Below, piece after piece: positions 45,415 through 56,542 of a DNA stretch of 64,000 bases. The DNA is from Takakia lepidozioides (lineage: Eukaryota > Streptophyta > Takakiopsida > Takakiales > Takakiaceae): contig CM060734.1 in NCBI GenBank assembly GCA_030704615.1, positions 29,466,042 through 29,530,041 on the forward strand, read 5' to 3'. Below the pieces are notes generated by a model. The model was given only the letters and a program-made list of their open reading frames with translations. It did no database searches and had not been told where the DNA came from. Made by a program: the position numbers and the translations under genes. Positions within the stretch are counted from its first letter, which is position 1, and every line of letters begins with the position of its first letter.

Positions 45415-46349
45415 CTAAACGTAGTAGTGAAACCGTCTATAGTAGTTTGCTAACCCCATGAAAGCTCGAACTTGGCTCACATCCGTGGGGTGTGGAATTT
45501 GTGCAATGGCCTCTACTTTAGTCTGCTGTACCCCCAATCCTCCAGGATATATCATGTGACCCAGATACTCAATCTGGTTGTGGAAAAACTTGCACTTCCC
45601 CGGATGCAATTCAATCCGTGCGCTCTCAAGCGCTCCAATACCACCTGAAGATGTCTCTCATGCTCCTCCACCGTAGCACTAAAGATCATGATGTCATCTA
45701 TGTCGCACCGAGCAAAGTCCACCCCTGCTAGAATCCTATCCATGACTCTCTGAAACTCTGCAGGAGCGTTCTTAAGCCCAAATGGTAAGAACCGCCACTG
45801 ATATAGGCAATCCTTGCCGTGCTCATTGATCCCCCATAATGTCGTCTTCTGCTTGTCCGCCTCCTTGATCGGCAACTGGTGATATCCGGATCATAAATCC
45901 AAAGTGCTAAAGACCTTAGCATGCCCGATGGCATCAAAGATCTCCTCTGGTGTTGGCATGGCATACTTATTTGACTTGGTTTGACGATTTACAGGCTGGT
46001 AATCTCCGCACATACGTCTCTCCGTCCAATTGCCATAGACATCCTTCTTGGCTAGCATCACTGTGGTTGAAGCATATTCTCCATCAGAGAACTCCACCAA
46101 ACCAGCCTCCCAGAGATCTTGAGTCCTTATCTGAATCAAAGACCTCTCCATGTCACTGTATCTATAGGGTCTCCGAAAGATTGGCGTGTCAGTGGCCAAC
46201 TCAATACAAATCTCTTGACCCTTCAGTGCTCCCAAGTCCTTCAAACTAAAGGCAAAGCAATTCCTGTAAGCCCTCAGGAACCGCCGTATACGTCGTCTCT
46301 CTTCTCCGGTGACAATGGGTCCAATGTCAGGCTCCCAATTGTCCTCCAT
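45415..46349 (-). pseudogene. Gypsy reverse transcriptase
   Basis: Minus-strand reading: FRRPYRYSDMERSLI, VMLAKKDVYGNWTERRMCGD, NKYAMPTPEEIFDAIGHAKV, FSTLDL, a TGA where LDL-R-SGYHQL is expected, then FLPFGLKNAPAEFQRVMD, and a catalytic site written CDIDDIMIFS. The Tyr of the YxDD box is Asp, one base from TAC. After a frameshift near 45600, KCKFFHNQIEYLGH and RAFMGLANYYRRF follow. It ends there, where RNase H should begin. It cannot be active: one stop, one shift and an altered catalytic box. Confidence 0.93.
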
Positions 46350-46580
46350 AACTGCAACCTTAAGTCCAGTGGGCTTAGAGGTAGAGGACGCGTCCAGTGG
46401 TTGCTATGTTGCAACCTCTTGAGCAGTACTCCCTACCTGCTCAGTCAATGACAAGGCCTTATTCTGCCCCATCATCTCATCCTCGAGGACTTCTTCAACC
46501 CGAGAAAAATCCCCAACCTCATCCATCACTGCCACCTTGGCTGCCAACTCCCTCTAAACCTCGAGCACCTCCCACGTGTG
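46350..46580 (-). other. Linker between methyltransferase and RT
   Basis: About 230 bases with no recognisable domain and several stops in the pol frames. In an intact copy this would be an inter-domain linker of about 75 residues. Confidence 0.5.
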
Positions 46581-47663
46581 TCATAGATGTCTGCACCCCG
46601 TGGTCCTCACATGCTCGCCCCCACTCACTGCCTGTACCATCTCGGTAGGCAGAGAGACCATCGAGGGAAGTGTACTTCGTACTCTGCATTGCTCAGCCAT
46701 AGCCAAGCTGATAATCCAGGTCAAGCAATTGAGATCCATTGCTTGTCCCAACACCTGATGACGTGAAAGAGACGACACCGCCGTGGTACCAGTGGTAAAA
46801 CCCATCGCCCGCTCACGCTCGTCAGCATTAGGCTCCATTAACTGCTACAACTAAGCATCCCACAAGAGGCCAGGTCCACTATCCCGGAAAACATGCGATC
46901 CTGGGAAGCAGAGTAGTGTAGATAATGTTGTTCGTGGTTGATCCACCTTGTTGACCACTGCCAAAGGCGAACGGTCATCGTGTCTCACACGCTGAGACTG
47001 CCTCCCTGTGTCCAAAATGCTATCCACTGTGAGGTGTGCTGGCCGTTGCACCCCATCAAATGCACGCTTGAGCAGTGCGGATGGCATCAAGATAGTCCAC
47101 CATAGTCGTGGACGATGAGCCCGTGACCCCACTGCAGCTGTATCCAACAACACTGCTGATCCAAGCCACGACCGGACTTGATGCACACTGGCCATCACCC
47201 TAGCCCGAGAATCGCCCATCAGTGGCACATTCTCCAAAATGTATGTCGGAGATACAGCTTGATGAAGCTGTAAATGGCGCAAAACCCGCACCATCTCCCA
47301 AAACAGACCCGACCTCGAAAAATCCATTGCCGTGCCCGGCTGATGAATGCCCTTGGCAAGGCCAACCTGCCACTACCAAGTGGATGGGGCCAACCCGCTC
47401 CAAATCTTGAGCCCCCAGCAAATAAATGTCTAGTGGTAATGTCTGCTGGTATCCACAAACTGCAGACACCGGCAACAACTCAGGGTACTGCTGCACCAAC
47501 TGAGCAACATGGCGTAGGAAGACGCGTCATGCAGTCTTATCCCTCTCCACATACAAGTAACGCCAAACTCGTACACCTGCCTGTAGCACTGCAGCCAATC
47601 CGGTGCTGATCCCGCCAAACAAGTCCAGAAGTCAAATGTCTTCATCCGGATACTGCCACACAA
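46581..47663 (-). pseudogene. C5-cytosine DNA methyltransferase domain encoded by the retrotransposon
   Basis: Motifs read on the minus strand in canonical order. Motif I is LLDLFGGISTGLAAVL with VERD after it (about 47630-47540). Motif IV is VVAGWPCQGHSSAG, with the catalytic Cys codon at 47356-47358. Motif VI is YILENVPLMGDSRA (ENV at 47226-47234). Motif VIII is GSRAHRPRLWWT (about 47095-47125). Motif IX is ERERAMGF (46800-46820) and motif X is LGQAMDLNCLTWI (about 46710-46751). GLFWEMVRVL follows motif IV as in DNMT3-type enzymes. The span is about 310 codons, a bare catalytic domain without chromodomain or BAH. The order is not permuted, so it is not DRM-type. Breaks: a TGA before motif I, a TGA after VERDKTA, a one-base shift near 47325, and two TAGs before motif IX. 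Confidence 0.88.
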
Positions 47664-47959
47664 TAGGTGGGGTCCAATGGAGACAACTGAGGTGGTCCTG
47701 GTGCAATCCCCGCACTCTCTTCATCTCCTGATGGTACAAAAGCCTCTACCCAGGCTTGTTGCACCCGTCGATCAGCCACCCGCTGCAAATCCTTGCTCGT
47801 GCCCCACAATGGAGTCTGAGCAACCATGGCAGGCAACTCCGCCATACCATACATGTCATCCTGTTCTCCTAGAGGTGTGTCATCCTCTGAATGAGTGTTG
47901 CCCTCTAGTAACTCTCCAGGCCAAGTCACTGCAGCTGTGAAGGTTGTCAGTGTCGGCAT
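47642..47959 (-). pseudogene. Pol linker upstream of the methyltransferase
   Basis: It is in the same frame as the protease segment but separated from it by a TGA. It is acidic and proline-containing (EDDTPLGEQDDMYGM, APGPPQLSPLDP) without a domain. A frame change at about 47645 leads into motif I of the methyltransferase. Confidence 0.6.
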
Positions 47960-47986
47960 CTTGCCTCGTCGGGCAACCGCAACTCC

Positions 47987-48682
47987 TCATATGAACGTCA
48001 CAGAGAGTTGCACACGCCGGCCCTCCCCTGACTGCCATCCAGGCCTATAGGAAGTTGACTCCTCCCAAAAATCCAGGGTGAAGCCCATGGGGTACAACAC
48101 TGCCCCACCAACCAGGACATCGTACGAGACCGCGTCTATCACAATGGCCTTGGCTCGCATCACTGAGCCATCTGTAGGGTGATCCGGCCGTAGTCTGATA
48201 GCCAACTCACGCCGTATCAAGCCCCGAGCCTGCTCCAATCCTCCCAGATATGTCTGTATGTGGAAAGGACAAGGCTCCATATCCGCCTCCTTGAGGCCCA
48301 AGCCTGCAATAGCAGCTTTGCCTAGCATCAATGGCTGAGCTCCCGAGTCCAACAAGACTCGCAGTGGCCGGTATCTCTTGCCTGCCGGTCCACTCAAATA
48401 GAAAATGTCATCCTGGTTGTCTAACATGACAACCCCAGGTGTCACCATGGCGCGCTCAATGGCTGGCCTAGCTGGCAGCTCCATCAACCTAGCAGCTGCA
48501 GCTTGCCATGGCGCCGCCGTGGCAATCTTCACCCTCAAATTCGAGGATCCCTTCGGCACTATACCTCCCACTATCTCCGCAGAAAATGAAGTAACCTCCC
48601 CACTCTCACAGAGTATAGCTGCCAGCCTGAACACCTCAGTTGGTCTTACCCCCGGTGTCGCAATCATGGTAGCCGAGAACAA
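47987..48682 (-). pseudogene. Retroviral-type aspartic protease segment of pol
   Basis: The frame carries PLRVLLDSGAQPLMLGKAAI, with the D-S-G catalytic triplet and hydrophobic flanks of a retropepsin, later DVLVGGAVLYPMGFTLDFW. It lies in the same frame as the gag segment upstream and is separated from it only by one TAG (about 48689-48691). It ends at a TGA. Confidence 0.85.
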
Positions 48683-50121
48683 TGGAGCCTAGCACACAGA
48701 TTTGGCCGCCCCCAGTAGCACACTAGCTGCCGTAGCCTTGGCAACACTAGATAGTGGTGCTGCCCGTGTGGCTCTCCCCAATGGCATAGTAACCTCCGCC
48801 TCCGTAACAATCGGGCGAGAACTAGGTGCCATGGATGGCGTCGACACTGTCTCCACCAATGTGAATGACTGAGGAAGCCTAGCCTGACGGCTTGCCTCCC
48901 CACGCTGTGGATCCAACTCCACCTCTGCACCTCGTGGCTCAGGAACTTGTCCTGCTCCTCGGGTCATTGCCGCCGCCGACTCCACTTGCACTAGTGGTAG
49001 TGCTACCCTGCACATGAATCCCATGCCTCCCATATCTCCTCCCTCAAGAGCAACAGGTGGACCATCCGGCCTTGGAGCCGGTACCACCTGAGCTGTAGCC
49101 ATGGCAGCGAGCCTATGCTCTAGCTGTTGAAGCCGGTAGGCCATGCCTTGGTCAACACCTTGACCTCCGCGTCCTTGGCCATGTTGAGCTTGCCCTTGGC
49201 CTGCACCTCCTCCTCTCTGGGCTGTTCCACCTCGCCCCCGGCCACCATTGTTCCCTTGGAACTGGCCTGGGCGTAACTCACGATGCAAACCATAACACTG
49301 GGCCTCTCCATGCCCATGCTTGCCACAATGCCCACACTGCAACTGTGCAGGCTGTGCATGTGCCTCGCTTTTGCCCCCCTCTGGGCAATCCTTCTTGACA
49401 TGGGGTCCTTCACATGTCCAACACACCACCTCCGCCCCTTGTTGGCCTGCAAATGAAGGAATAGACCTCTACATCTGAGGTCCTCTCTGTCCTTCCCTGA
49501 GCTTCACCTGAGCCCCCTTGTTGCCTTGAGCACGTTGAGGTAGTGGTTGGCTAGGAGCACCACTACCCCGTGGTGTCTCCTTAGCAAATCCAACCATAAC
49601 CACTCATTCCTCCACCATGTTGAGCTCTATCCAGTACCACCAGTCCCACTAGTCCCACTGCTGCTTGTTGAAGCTGCCGGTGCAGCGGCAGGTGTAGCCA
49701 CTGCCCTCGTGGCTCTAGTGCCCCTAGTGATGGAGACATAGTCAGGTGACCAGTACATCCTCCACTCCTCGATCTCAACCTCATGCCCCCGCCTGAACTC
49801 ATGGTAATCATCCATAGGCGGCCCCTCAAGGTGCTGAAACAGCCCCTTCCATGCCATGAAAGGCGTAAATAGTTGTGGATTGCGCATTTGCTGCAAATCA
49901 CACCAACTATCAAATTCTTGGATAAAATCATCCAAGTCGATGGTGCCCACCGCCCCAGAGTACCTTCGTGGCCCCTTGGTAGCTCCATACATCTCCTCCA
50001 TTGTGTCCCACAACAATGGCAAGGAAACAACTTGCACCGCCGGTGTGAGTCCTCCTGATTCACAATCCGAATCAGAACCTTCCGTAGAAGACACACGAGG
50101 TGAAGGTGGCCTAAACCGCAC
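48683..50121 (-). pseudogene. Gag with two zinc knuckles
   Basis: The start at 50121 gives MRFRPPSPRVSSTEGSDSDC. The capsid-like part has DDFIQEFDSWCDLQQMRNPQ and WKGLFQHLEGPPMDDYHEF. A stop and frame change follow at about 49627-49450. The nucleocapsid has CWTCEGPHVKKDC and CGHCGKHGHGEAQC, both C-x2-C-x4-H-x4-C, then a glycine/arginine-rich RGG-like linker. It ends at an in-frame TAG before the protease, which could be an old readthrough signal or just decay. Confidence 0.88.
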
Positions 50122-50873
50122 ACCTCGTCTCGAGTATCGCTAGTGCTCGAACCGGCACTCTCCCCAGCAACTAGTAGCACCTCCGTGTTGACAAACTGTC
50201 ACTCAACCGGTCATGAACATGTCCCTAACCCCCTCTCCACAAAGTAACCGGATAGAGAACCTGTTGCGGCTTATGGTTTGGAATACTAGGTTCGTAACAT
50301 AACCTACACCTGCACCTGTATCCACCGCAAGCACTCCTATGGTTGGCTGGTCATCACCTCCAACCTCACCACAGAAGAAACGATGATGGTCTGGCTGGTC
50401 ATCACCCCAGCCTTACTATCGACAGCATGCTCTAGGACTGGCCGGTGATCAAATCCGGACCAATCACCTATAAAAACAAGCGCCCACACAAAACTAGCAT
50501 GGCGCACAGTCAAGCATGCAGGTATGGAGGGGATCCAAACACAAGAAATCAGAATGACAACTCCCCCACACCAAAAATAACTCCACGGTGTTGCTCCTAC
50601 AATGACAACCCAGCCCAAACCCGGACTGACTCTTGCCTCCACCTACGGAAAGGTCTTGGCCTAATGAGAGGGTGGAAAACTACGAGGAAGAGAAGCTAAA
50701 GCAATGCCTAACCCCAGCATGCCCTCATCCCAACACTCTTCCTCTCCTCTCTTCCCTCACTTGCATGACCATGGGAATATCATGAAGATACTCCTCAAAC
50801 TGCCCTCCACGAGCTTCGAGATTTGGCCTTCAAGACCACATGCTAGTCCTCAAGCAGTCCACCAATGCCTCCA

Positions 50874-51513
50874 CAAGTCAGCACAGGTTGTCCACAGGTC
50901 AACACGGGCCACCACAGACCAGCACAGGCCCACACAGATCACAGGTCACAGCCGTCACAGCCCCACACAGGCCACAACCCCACAGCCCCACAGGCCACAT
51001 GTCACAGCCTGTCACAGCCCGTCACAGCCCCAAAGGCCACAGGGCACAGCCAGTCACAGTCCATCACAACCCATCACAGCCCGTCACAACCCCAAAGGCC
51101 ACAGGGCACAGCCTGTCACAGCCCTACACAAGTCACAGGGTCACAGCCCCACAGGCCACAGCCTGTCACAGCCCGCCACAGCCTATCACAGTCCGTCACA
51201 GCTCCACAGGCCACAGGTTACAGCCTGTCACAGCCCCAAAGGCCACATGGCACAGCCCGTCACAGCTCGTCACAGCCTGTCACATCCTGTCACAGTCCGT
51301 CACAGCCCCACAGCCCACAGGTCACAGCCTGTCACAGCCCCAAAGGCCACATGACACTGGCTATGAACCCATCACAACCTGTCACAGTCCGTCACAGCCC
51401 CACAGCCCACAGGTCACACCCCATCACAGCCTGTCACAGTCCGTCACAGCCCCACAGGCCACAGGTCACAGGGTCACAGCCCCACAGGCCACAACCCGTC
51501 ACAGCCCCATCCA
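50874..51513. repeat. CACAGCC minisatellite inside the right LTR
   Basis: The same 10-bp units as 42480-43062, with different copy order and number. The two arrays have evolved separately since the LTRs were identical. Confidence 0.95.
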
Positions 51514-52009
51514 TGGCCGTTCATGGCAGTTTAGCCATTTCTCCAAAGGGTTTAGCCACGCCAAGCTAGGGTTTGTGTCTCTTGGACTCGAGGCTTCTTT
51601 GCACCGAGCTATGGCGGCTGTGAGGAAATCAGCAAAGTATTCTTGCTCTTTATGGCTCCCACACACCACCAATAGTAGCTCTAATTCCAACGGAAGATGT
51701 TTGCAACCAAAATTAACTGCACAAGCTTCCTTTTAACTCACAAAACAACACCATTGATCCCTATGGTGACTAACCAAACATGGCTGACTTCCAGCCTTTG
51801 TAGGCACTCATTCACACGTTTTTCTTGACCATAGCACGCCCCTTCGTACATAATCCAGCCCCTGCACCTACTACTTCAAGAGTTGTGCTCCCTTCAAGCT
51901 TGAAGTTGAAACCCCAACTCACATATGCCTTACAAGTGCTTTTCTTCCACCCCAAGTGGAAACCAGCCCTTGCCCTTCCATTCTAGCTCTTTAAAGCTTG
52001 AAAGCCTCA

Positions 52010-52350
52010 ATGGGTTGAAGGCATGCTCCACACATGCCCCACTCTCACCATAAGAGAATCAGTTCCTTTGCTTCCTTTCTTGCACCCACAAACCTAAAAA
52101 TATAAGCTTCAGCGGGCTGAAAGCATGCTCCACACATGCCCTACAAGGAAACCAGCCCCTTCATTCTTTTCTTGCACTCCCAAACCTGAAAGTACAAGCC
52201 TTCAACAAGCTGAAAGCATGCTCCACACATGCATTGCCCTCACATAAGGGAAATCAGCCATTCCCTCTTCCTTGCTTGCCCTCCAAGCTTGAAGATGGAA
52301 GCTTCAATGGGCTGCATGCATGCTCCACACATGCAACCCCTTCACAAGAG
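52010..52350. repeat. Four-copy ~100-bp module inside the right LTR
   Basis: gcatgctccacacatgc occurs at about 52022, 52124, 52217 and 52319 (spacings 102, 93, 102), mirroring the left LTR. Confidence 0.9.
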
Positions 52351-53318
52351 GTATCAGCCCCCTATCTTGGCTCCTTGGCTCCTTGGCTCCTTGATGCTCT
52401 CTAAGACAAGACTAAGCACTCCACAGCCTTTGTCAAGCTCCTGAAACCCTAAGGCTTACATTTCCAGCCACAAGACACTCCTCTTGTGGTGCAAGAGTTC
52501 TTCTTCCAAGCTCTGAAACCCTAGGTGCACATTCCATGGCCTTGCCGCACCTCTTAGCTCATGTTCCAGCCCAGTTTTTGTCATGGCAAGAGCCCTCATA
52601 CCGCTGGAGTTTCAGATTGAAACCCCCAACTCAACATAGCCACAAATGCATTGGCTTGTATACAAGAGAAATCAGCCATCTCTCTTCACTCATACCTCCT
52701 TATGAGCTTGAAGTTGGAGCTCCCGATAACTGTGACTTGCATCTAATACCCTTGCAGCTCCACACTCACCACACTTGGCTGCCATAGCATTGAGCTATGC
52801 AACACTGTTCTTCAACACAGGCTGTCCGCCTCTATATCCATTGCAAACCTGAAACCTGTTCGCCATCGCACCCTATCCGCTTTGGATAGGCTCATGCACT
52901 GATCCCTGGACTCTAAGCTGAGTTGCTTCTCATCTGAAAACACACAAGTGCTAACAACTAACTTGTATCTAGCACTCACAGATACGAACTGATCTTTTCT
53001 CGAGTGATAAAGAAGAAGAATACAAGCACAAGCTCATGCAAGCTCACAAAGCTGAAGCATAAACTCATGCATATATAAACTCATCACTCAAATACAAGTC
53101 AAGCCAAGTGCACCCCACGCCATGGGGAATCCACACTACGGCGCGGTGAGGCTCAACTCGAGAAAGATGAGCCTCCCGCGCTCGCCATGAAGATAATCAC
53201 TCCAGGGCCTAAAACTGCCTTGACCCTTAGATTGACACTTGGGCCAATCCCAAATGTCAATATGTAAAAGCTAGCTATTTCCTAGCTAGTTTCACACTAG
53301 TGGTGAAATAACTTGACA

Positions 53319-56300
53319 ACCAATTAAAAAATTTACGAACAATGAATATGGTTAAAACTTAAACTGTATATAAGTTAGGGACACTTTTGTAATGTGCGGA
53401 TCACAAAATCTCTTTTTTTTTGTGATAAGTTAAAGGTAGCAATGTAGAAAATGCATATTTTTTCAACCACTAGGTTTTAGTAGGGAGATGATCTGCAGCC
53501 ATGCCAACAAAGTATTGATGCTACAATAAAATTTTTATCAATAGTATCACTTTTAAAATATCCCAATCTGGTTGTGACTCATCATAATGATGTTGGTGGA
53601 GGCTAGGAAGTAAGATGCGATCCATAATCCCTAGGAAAATGAACATGATGTCAGATCCAAGCTTAGAAATCGGCATTTTTGTAGCATTACAAATCAAATT
53701 ACTTGGTCCTGCAGTATAGGTCTTATTCCATAGACGTTTTCCTCAAGGGAACGAAACATACACCCATTCCAATCCGTCGCAAATATCTTGTGCGGTCTGT
53801 TATTAATGTAAAATGCATCGAAGGTTAGGATTGTTTAGGCTGACGTGGCGCGAACACATTGATATTATTACATTGTAACGTGCGTCACGTCAAAGTCCAA
53901 AGATGACATTATCTCATGTAATTTATTTTTTATTTTTTATTTTAATTGACAAGAGGACAACTTAGATGGACTGCACACCTGAATTGTTTTATCATTTTTC
54001 TCCAATATATTTAATGATTTATAAATAAATACACGATTACAGTGATCACTGCAGCGGTCGCCCAATTATAATATAAAAGTATAAATATTTGGGTACCGCT
54101 AATCTGGGATAGTCTTGAATTTTACGATTTCATTATTACTATATTTTGGTGGTTTGACCGCCGTGACGGTCGCTTAAATAAAATATAATCGAAACGACCC
54201 TTTTAGCATACGACCAGCAGTCGACCAAATATAATGTTTTTATTTCTTTTATTTCTTTATTTCTTTTTCTTTGCTAGGTGCAATTGGTATCCGCCTGTAG
54301 TGATCGTCCGAATAAAATGGTTTTATTTTTACTTTTTTTTTTTGAACGATAGCTATAGCAATTATTAAAATAAGATAACGTTTTTTTTTTAAATGACTGC
54401 TGTAGTGATCGCCTAACAATCGTGAGAGTAAAACATTTGTAAATTTTTCTTGACGAGCACTTCAACAATCATTTGAAGAAATTACAATCCAAGCAGCCGG
54501 TACAGTGGTCGTCTAAATAAACTTTAAAGTTTAAACTGAAAGATCACTGCAACAATTGTCCGAAAAAACTAAAATCCTACGACCGCTGTGTACTGCGGTG
54601 TAGGTCGCTTGTGTATTTATTCTCTTTTTTTTCTGTAAAGAGTGTTTGCTTATTTATTTGAATGATAAGGATAATTAAATGTTTTTTATTATCCTTAGTT
54701 ATTTACATAATTATGATATAATTTTGACATTACGCAGGTTTCGTCAGCGTCAAGTTGGACCTGACCACTGTTTGATGAATGTAGATGAATTCGGATATCA
54801 AAACCGAATATCCATCTGGATACCAATGGATCTGGATCCGGATCTAGTGATATCTGGGTTTTATTTATGTTCGACGGATATGTGAAATATGAGATCCGGA
54901 TTGGATCATACCCGCCGAATATACAAAGGGTCAATATCCGGAATATATCCCGGATATGTCAGTCAATCACCGAATCTCAACAGACTTAAGGGAACAAAAA
55001 CTTAGATTAACATAAAATTATAAAATAAATTATAAAACAAAAAATATGATACACAAGGATCTATTTTTCATTTTTAAAATAAAATAAAAATCATATTGAT
55101 TTATTCATTGATCTGAATTAAATTTTTATCTCAATTTAGTATATTTAGATTATTTAATCTGATTAAAAAACTAAAATAAAAAATATTATATTACATGTAC
55201 TCAAATTTAATATCAGAATTAATCTATAACCACAAGATATTATAATATGAATATCCGGATTTTATTTATATCCCATAGACTTTGAAAAACAATTATATGC
55301 ATAATCGGCATATATTAGAAATTCAGATTATCTTAACATCCGGATCCGTTGGATCCCTCTCTAATGTCCGGACCCGGGTGATTCTAAACAAAACTAAAAA
55401 CCACCCAACACTGGATATTATTTTATGTCGCCAATGTATATGACGGTGCCGAACACAAATTATCGCATTAGGCGATAGAAGACCACGTTCGGAAAAGAGG
55501 CCCCGTGTAGTTGATATGATACATGAGTTGCATTTTTTCTCACCTCGAAGGAACGATGGTTAAAGGCCAAAAGGGTGTGAGGACATTGCCATGAAAAGAT
55601 AAGGATGTACAATTTTACAGGGAAGGATCTAGAGTTTTGGTACAAAGAGCCAAATGGCTCCAATTGCCGAATGTGCAAGTTAATCCAATGGAGAATCATT
55701 GAAAGATGTTTTTTCCAGGATTTGAAACTTTTCCCATGTTCTGGACTTTATGGACTCATCGTGTGTTCCATTTTTGTCCACCACATGCTACAACTACCCA
55801 TAAAAATAACTAGGTTTTAACTAAATCTGGACCAAAACATAAAATCTGGACTTTTCATAAATATCAGAAAATGATTAAAAAATAATTAAAAATGTATTAA
55901 AATCAATTTTAATACAATAAAGTTCAACTTTTGGGAATTATTATTGAAAAAATAACATTCGATAATCCTAAGGCAATTGAGTAAGTGAGATCTCCCGTGC
56001 ACTTTGTGCATGAAACGAGTAAAATCCACGAAACCAGATCATATATTAGCAATCAATGCAAGTGCTACACCTTCAAGAAATTGGCTAAAGATATTCAGCT
56101 CTGATTTTGAAATATAATTGAGATAGGAGTAGAAAAAATTAATATCATGTTCACAAATCACATTGTGGTCATTGATGAACAGGAGACCTCCCGTGCACTA
56201 CGTAATATGGAACCGCTGGGATGCAGGGGATTCCGGCGCCCTAGAAGGCTCCCCGATGTATGGCCGATGTCCGGAGGCTGAGATGACCTTCGGGGGAAGT

Positions 56301-56542
56301 CCGACAGGCGGGAATCCCAGCGGCCCACTAGTTCCACTGTGTACTCAATTTCAGCCGCATGATGAAGCAGTTAACACATTATCAACTTAATATCGTCGGT
56401 TTGGTCCATCTTGCCCTTCAACAGTAAAGGGCTTGAGAGCTCTTTCACACCTCAATTTTCCCCTCATCAGGATTTCAAAAAAGGAGTTTTGCATCGGTGA
56501 ATCGAAAAAATTTCCTGTTTCACGGCAAGGTGCTTTCTCAAG
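53319..56542. other. AT-rich intergenic region, no gene
   Basis: The sequence changes abruptly to AT-rich right after the LTR. It contains the repeat family at 54030-54620, a patch of atatccgga palindromes at 54780-54960, and a GC-richer island at 56205-56340 flanked by an inverted pair (ccgctgggat / atcccagcgg). No frame carries a domain. Confidence 0.65.
54030..54620. repeat. Degenerate palindromic repeat, about ten copies
   Basis: Variants of gaccgctgtagtggtcgcct followed by aaataaa occur near 54050, 54161, 54209, 54293, 54344, 54393, 54455, 54498, 54541 and 54579. Each has an imperfect cgaccgctgtagcggtcg-type dyad. Spacing is irregular (about 40-110 bp). Confidence 0.65.

Larger units (their letters stand above)
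41521..53318 (-). mobile_element. Gypsy-type LTR retrotransposon carrying a DNA methyltransferase domain (decayed)
   Basis: Two direct repeats of over 3 kb (41521-44765 and 49899-53318) bracket a minus-strand coding region: gag, CCHC knuckles, aspartic protease, C5 DNA methyltransferase, reverse transcriptase. The repeats contain the LTRs (minus-strand start TGTCAAGTTATTT, at 44765 and 53318) plus leader and the first part of gag. The left copy therefore represents an LTR followed by the start of a second element, a tandem arrangement probably from recombination between copies. RNase H and integrase are missing. All frames carry stops or shifts. The outer left boundary and any target duplication are not visible. 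Confidence 0.88.
50230..53318 (-). repeat. Right (5') long LTR of the methyltransferase-bearing element
   Basis: About 3.1 kb, homologous to 41840-44765 over its length. The outer end on the minus strand is TGTCAAGTTATTTCACCACT at 53318. A TATA-like site lies near 53075 on the minus strand. It holds its own CACAGCC array and four modules with the same spacing as the left copy. No standard primer-binding site could be identified at the inner edge. Confidence 0.8.

Noticed and set aside
47997-48682. Host protein phosphatase or other enzyme instead of retroviral protease
   Set aside because: LLDSGAQPLMLG with its place between gag knuckles and RT fits a retropepsin best.
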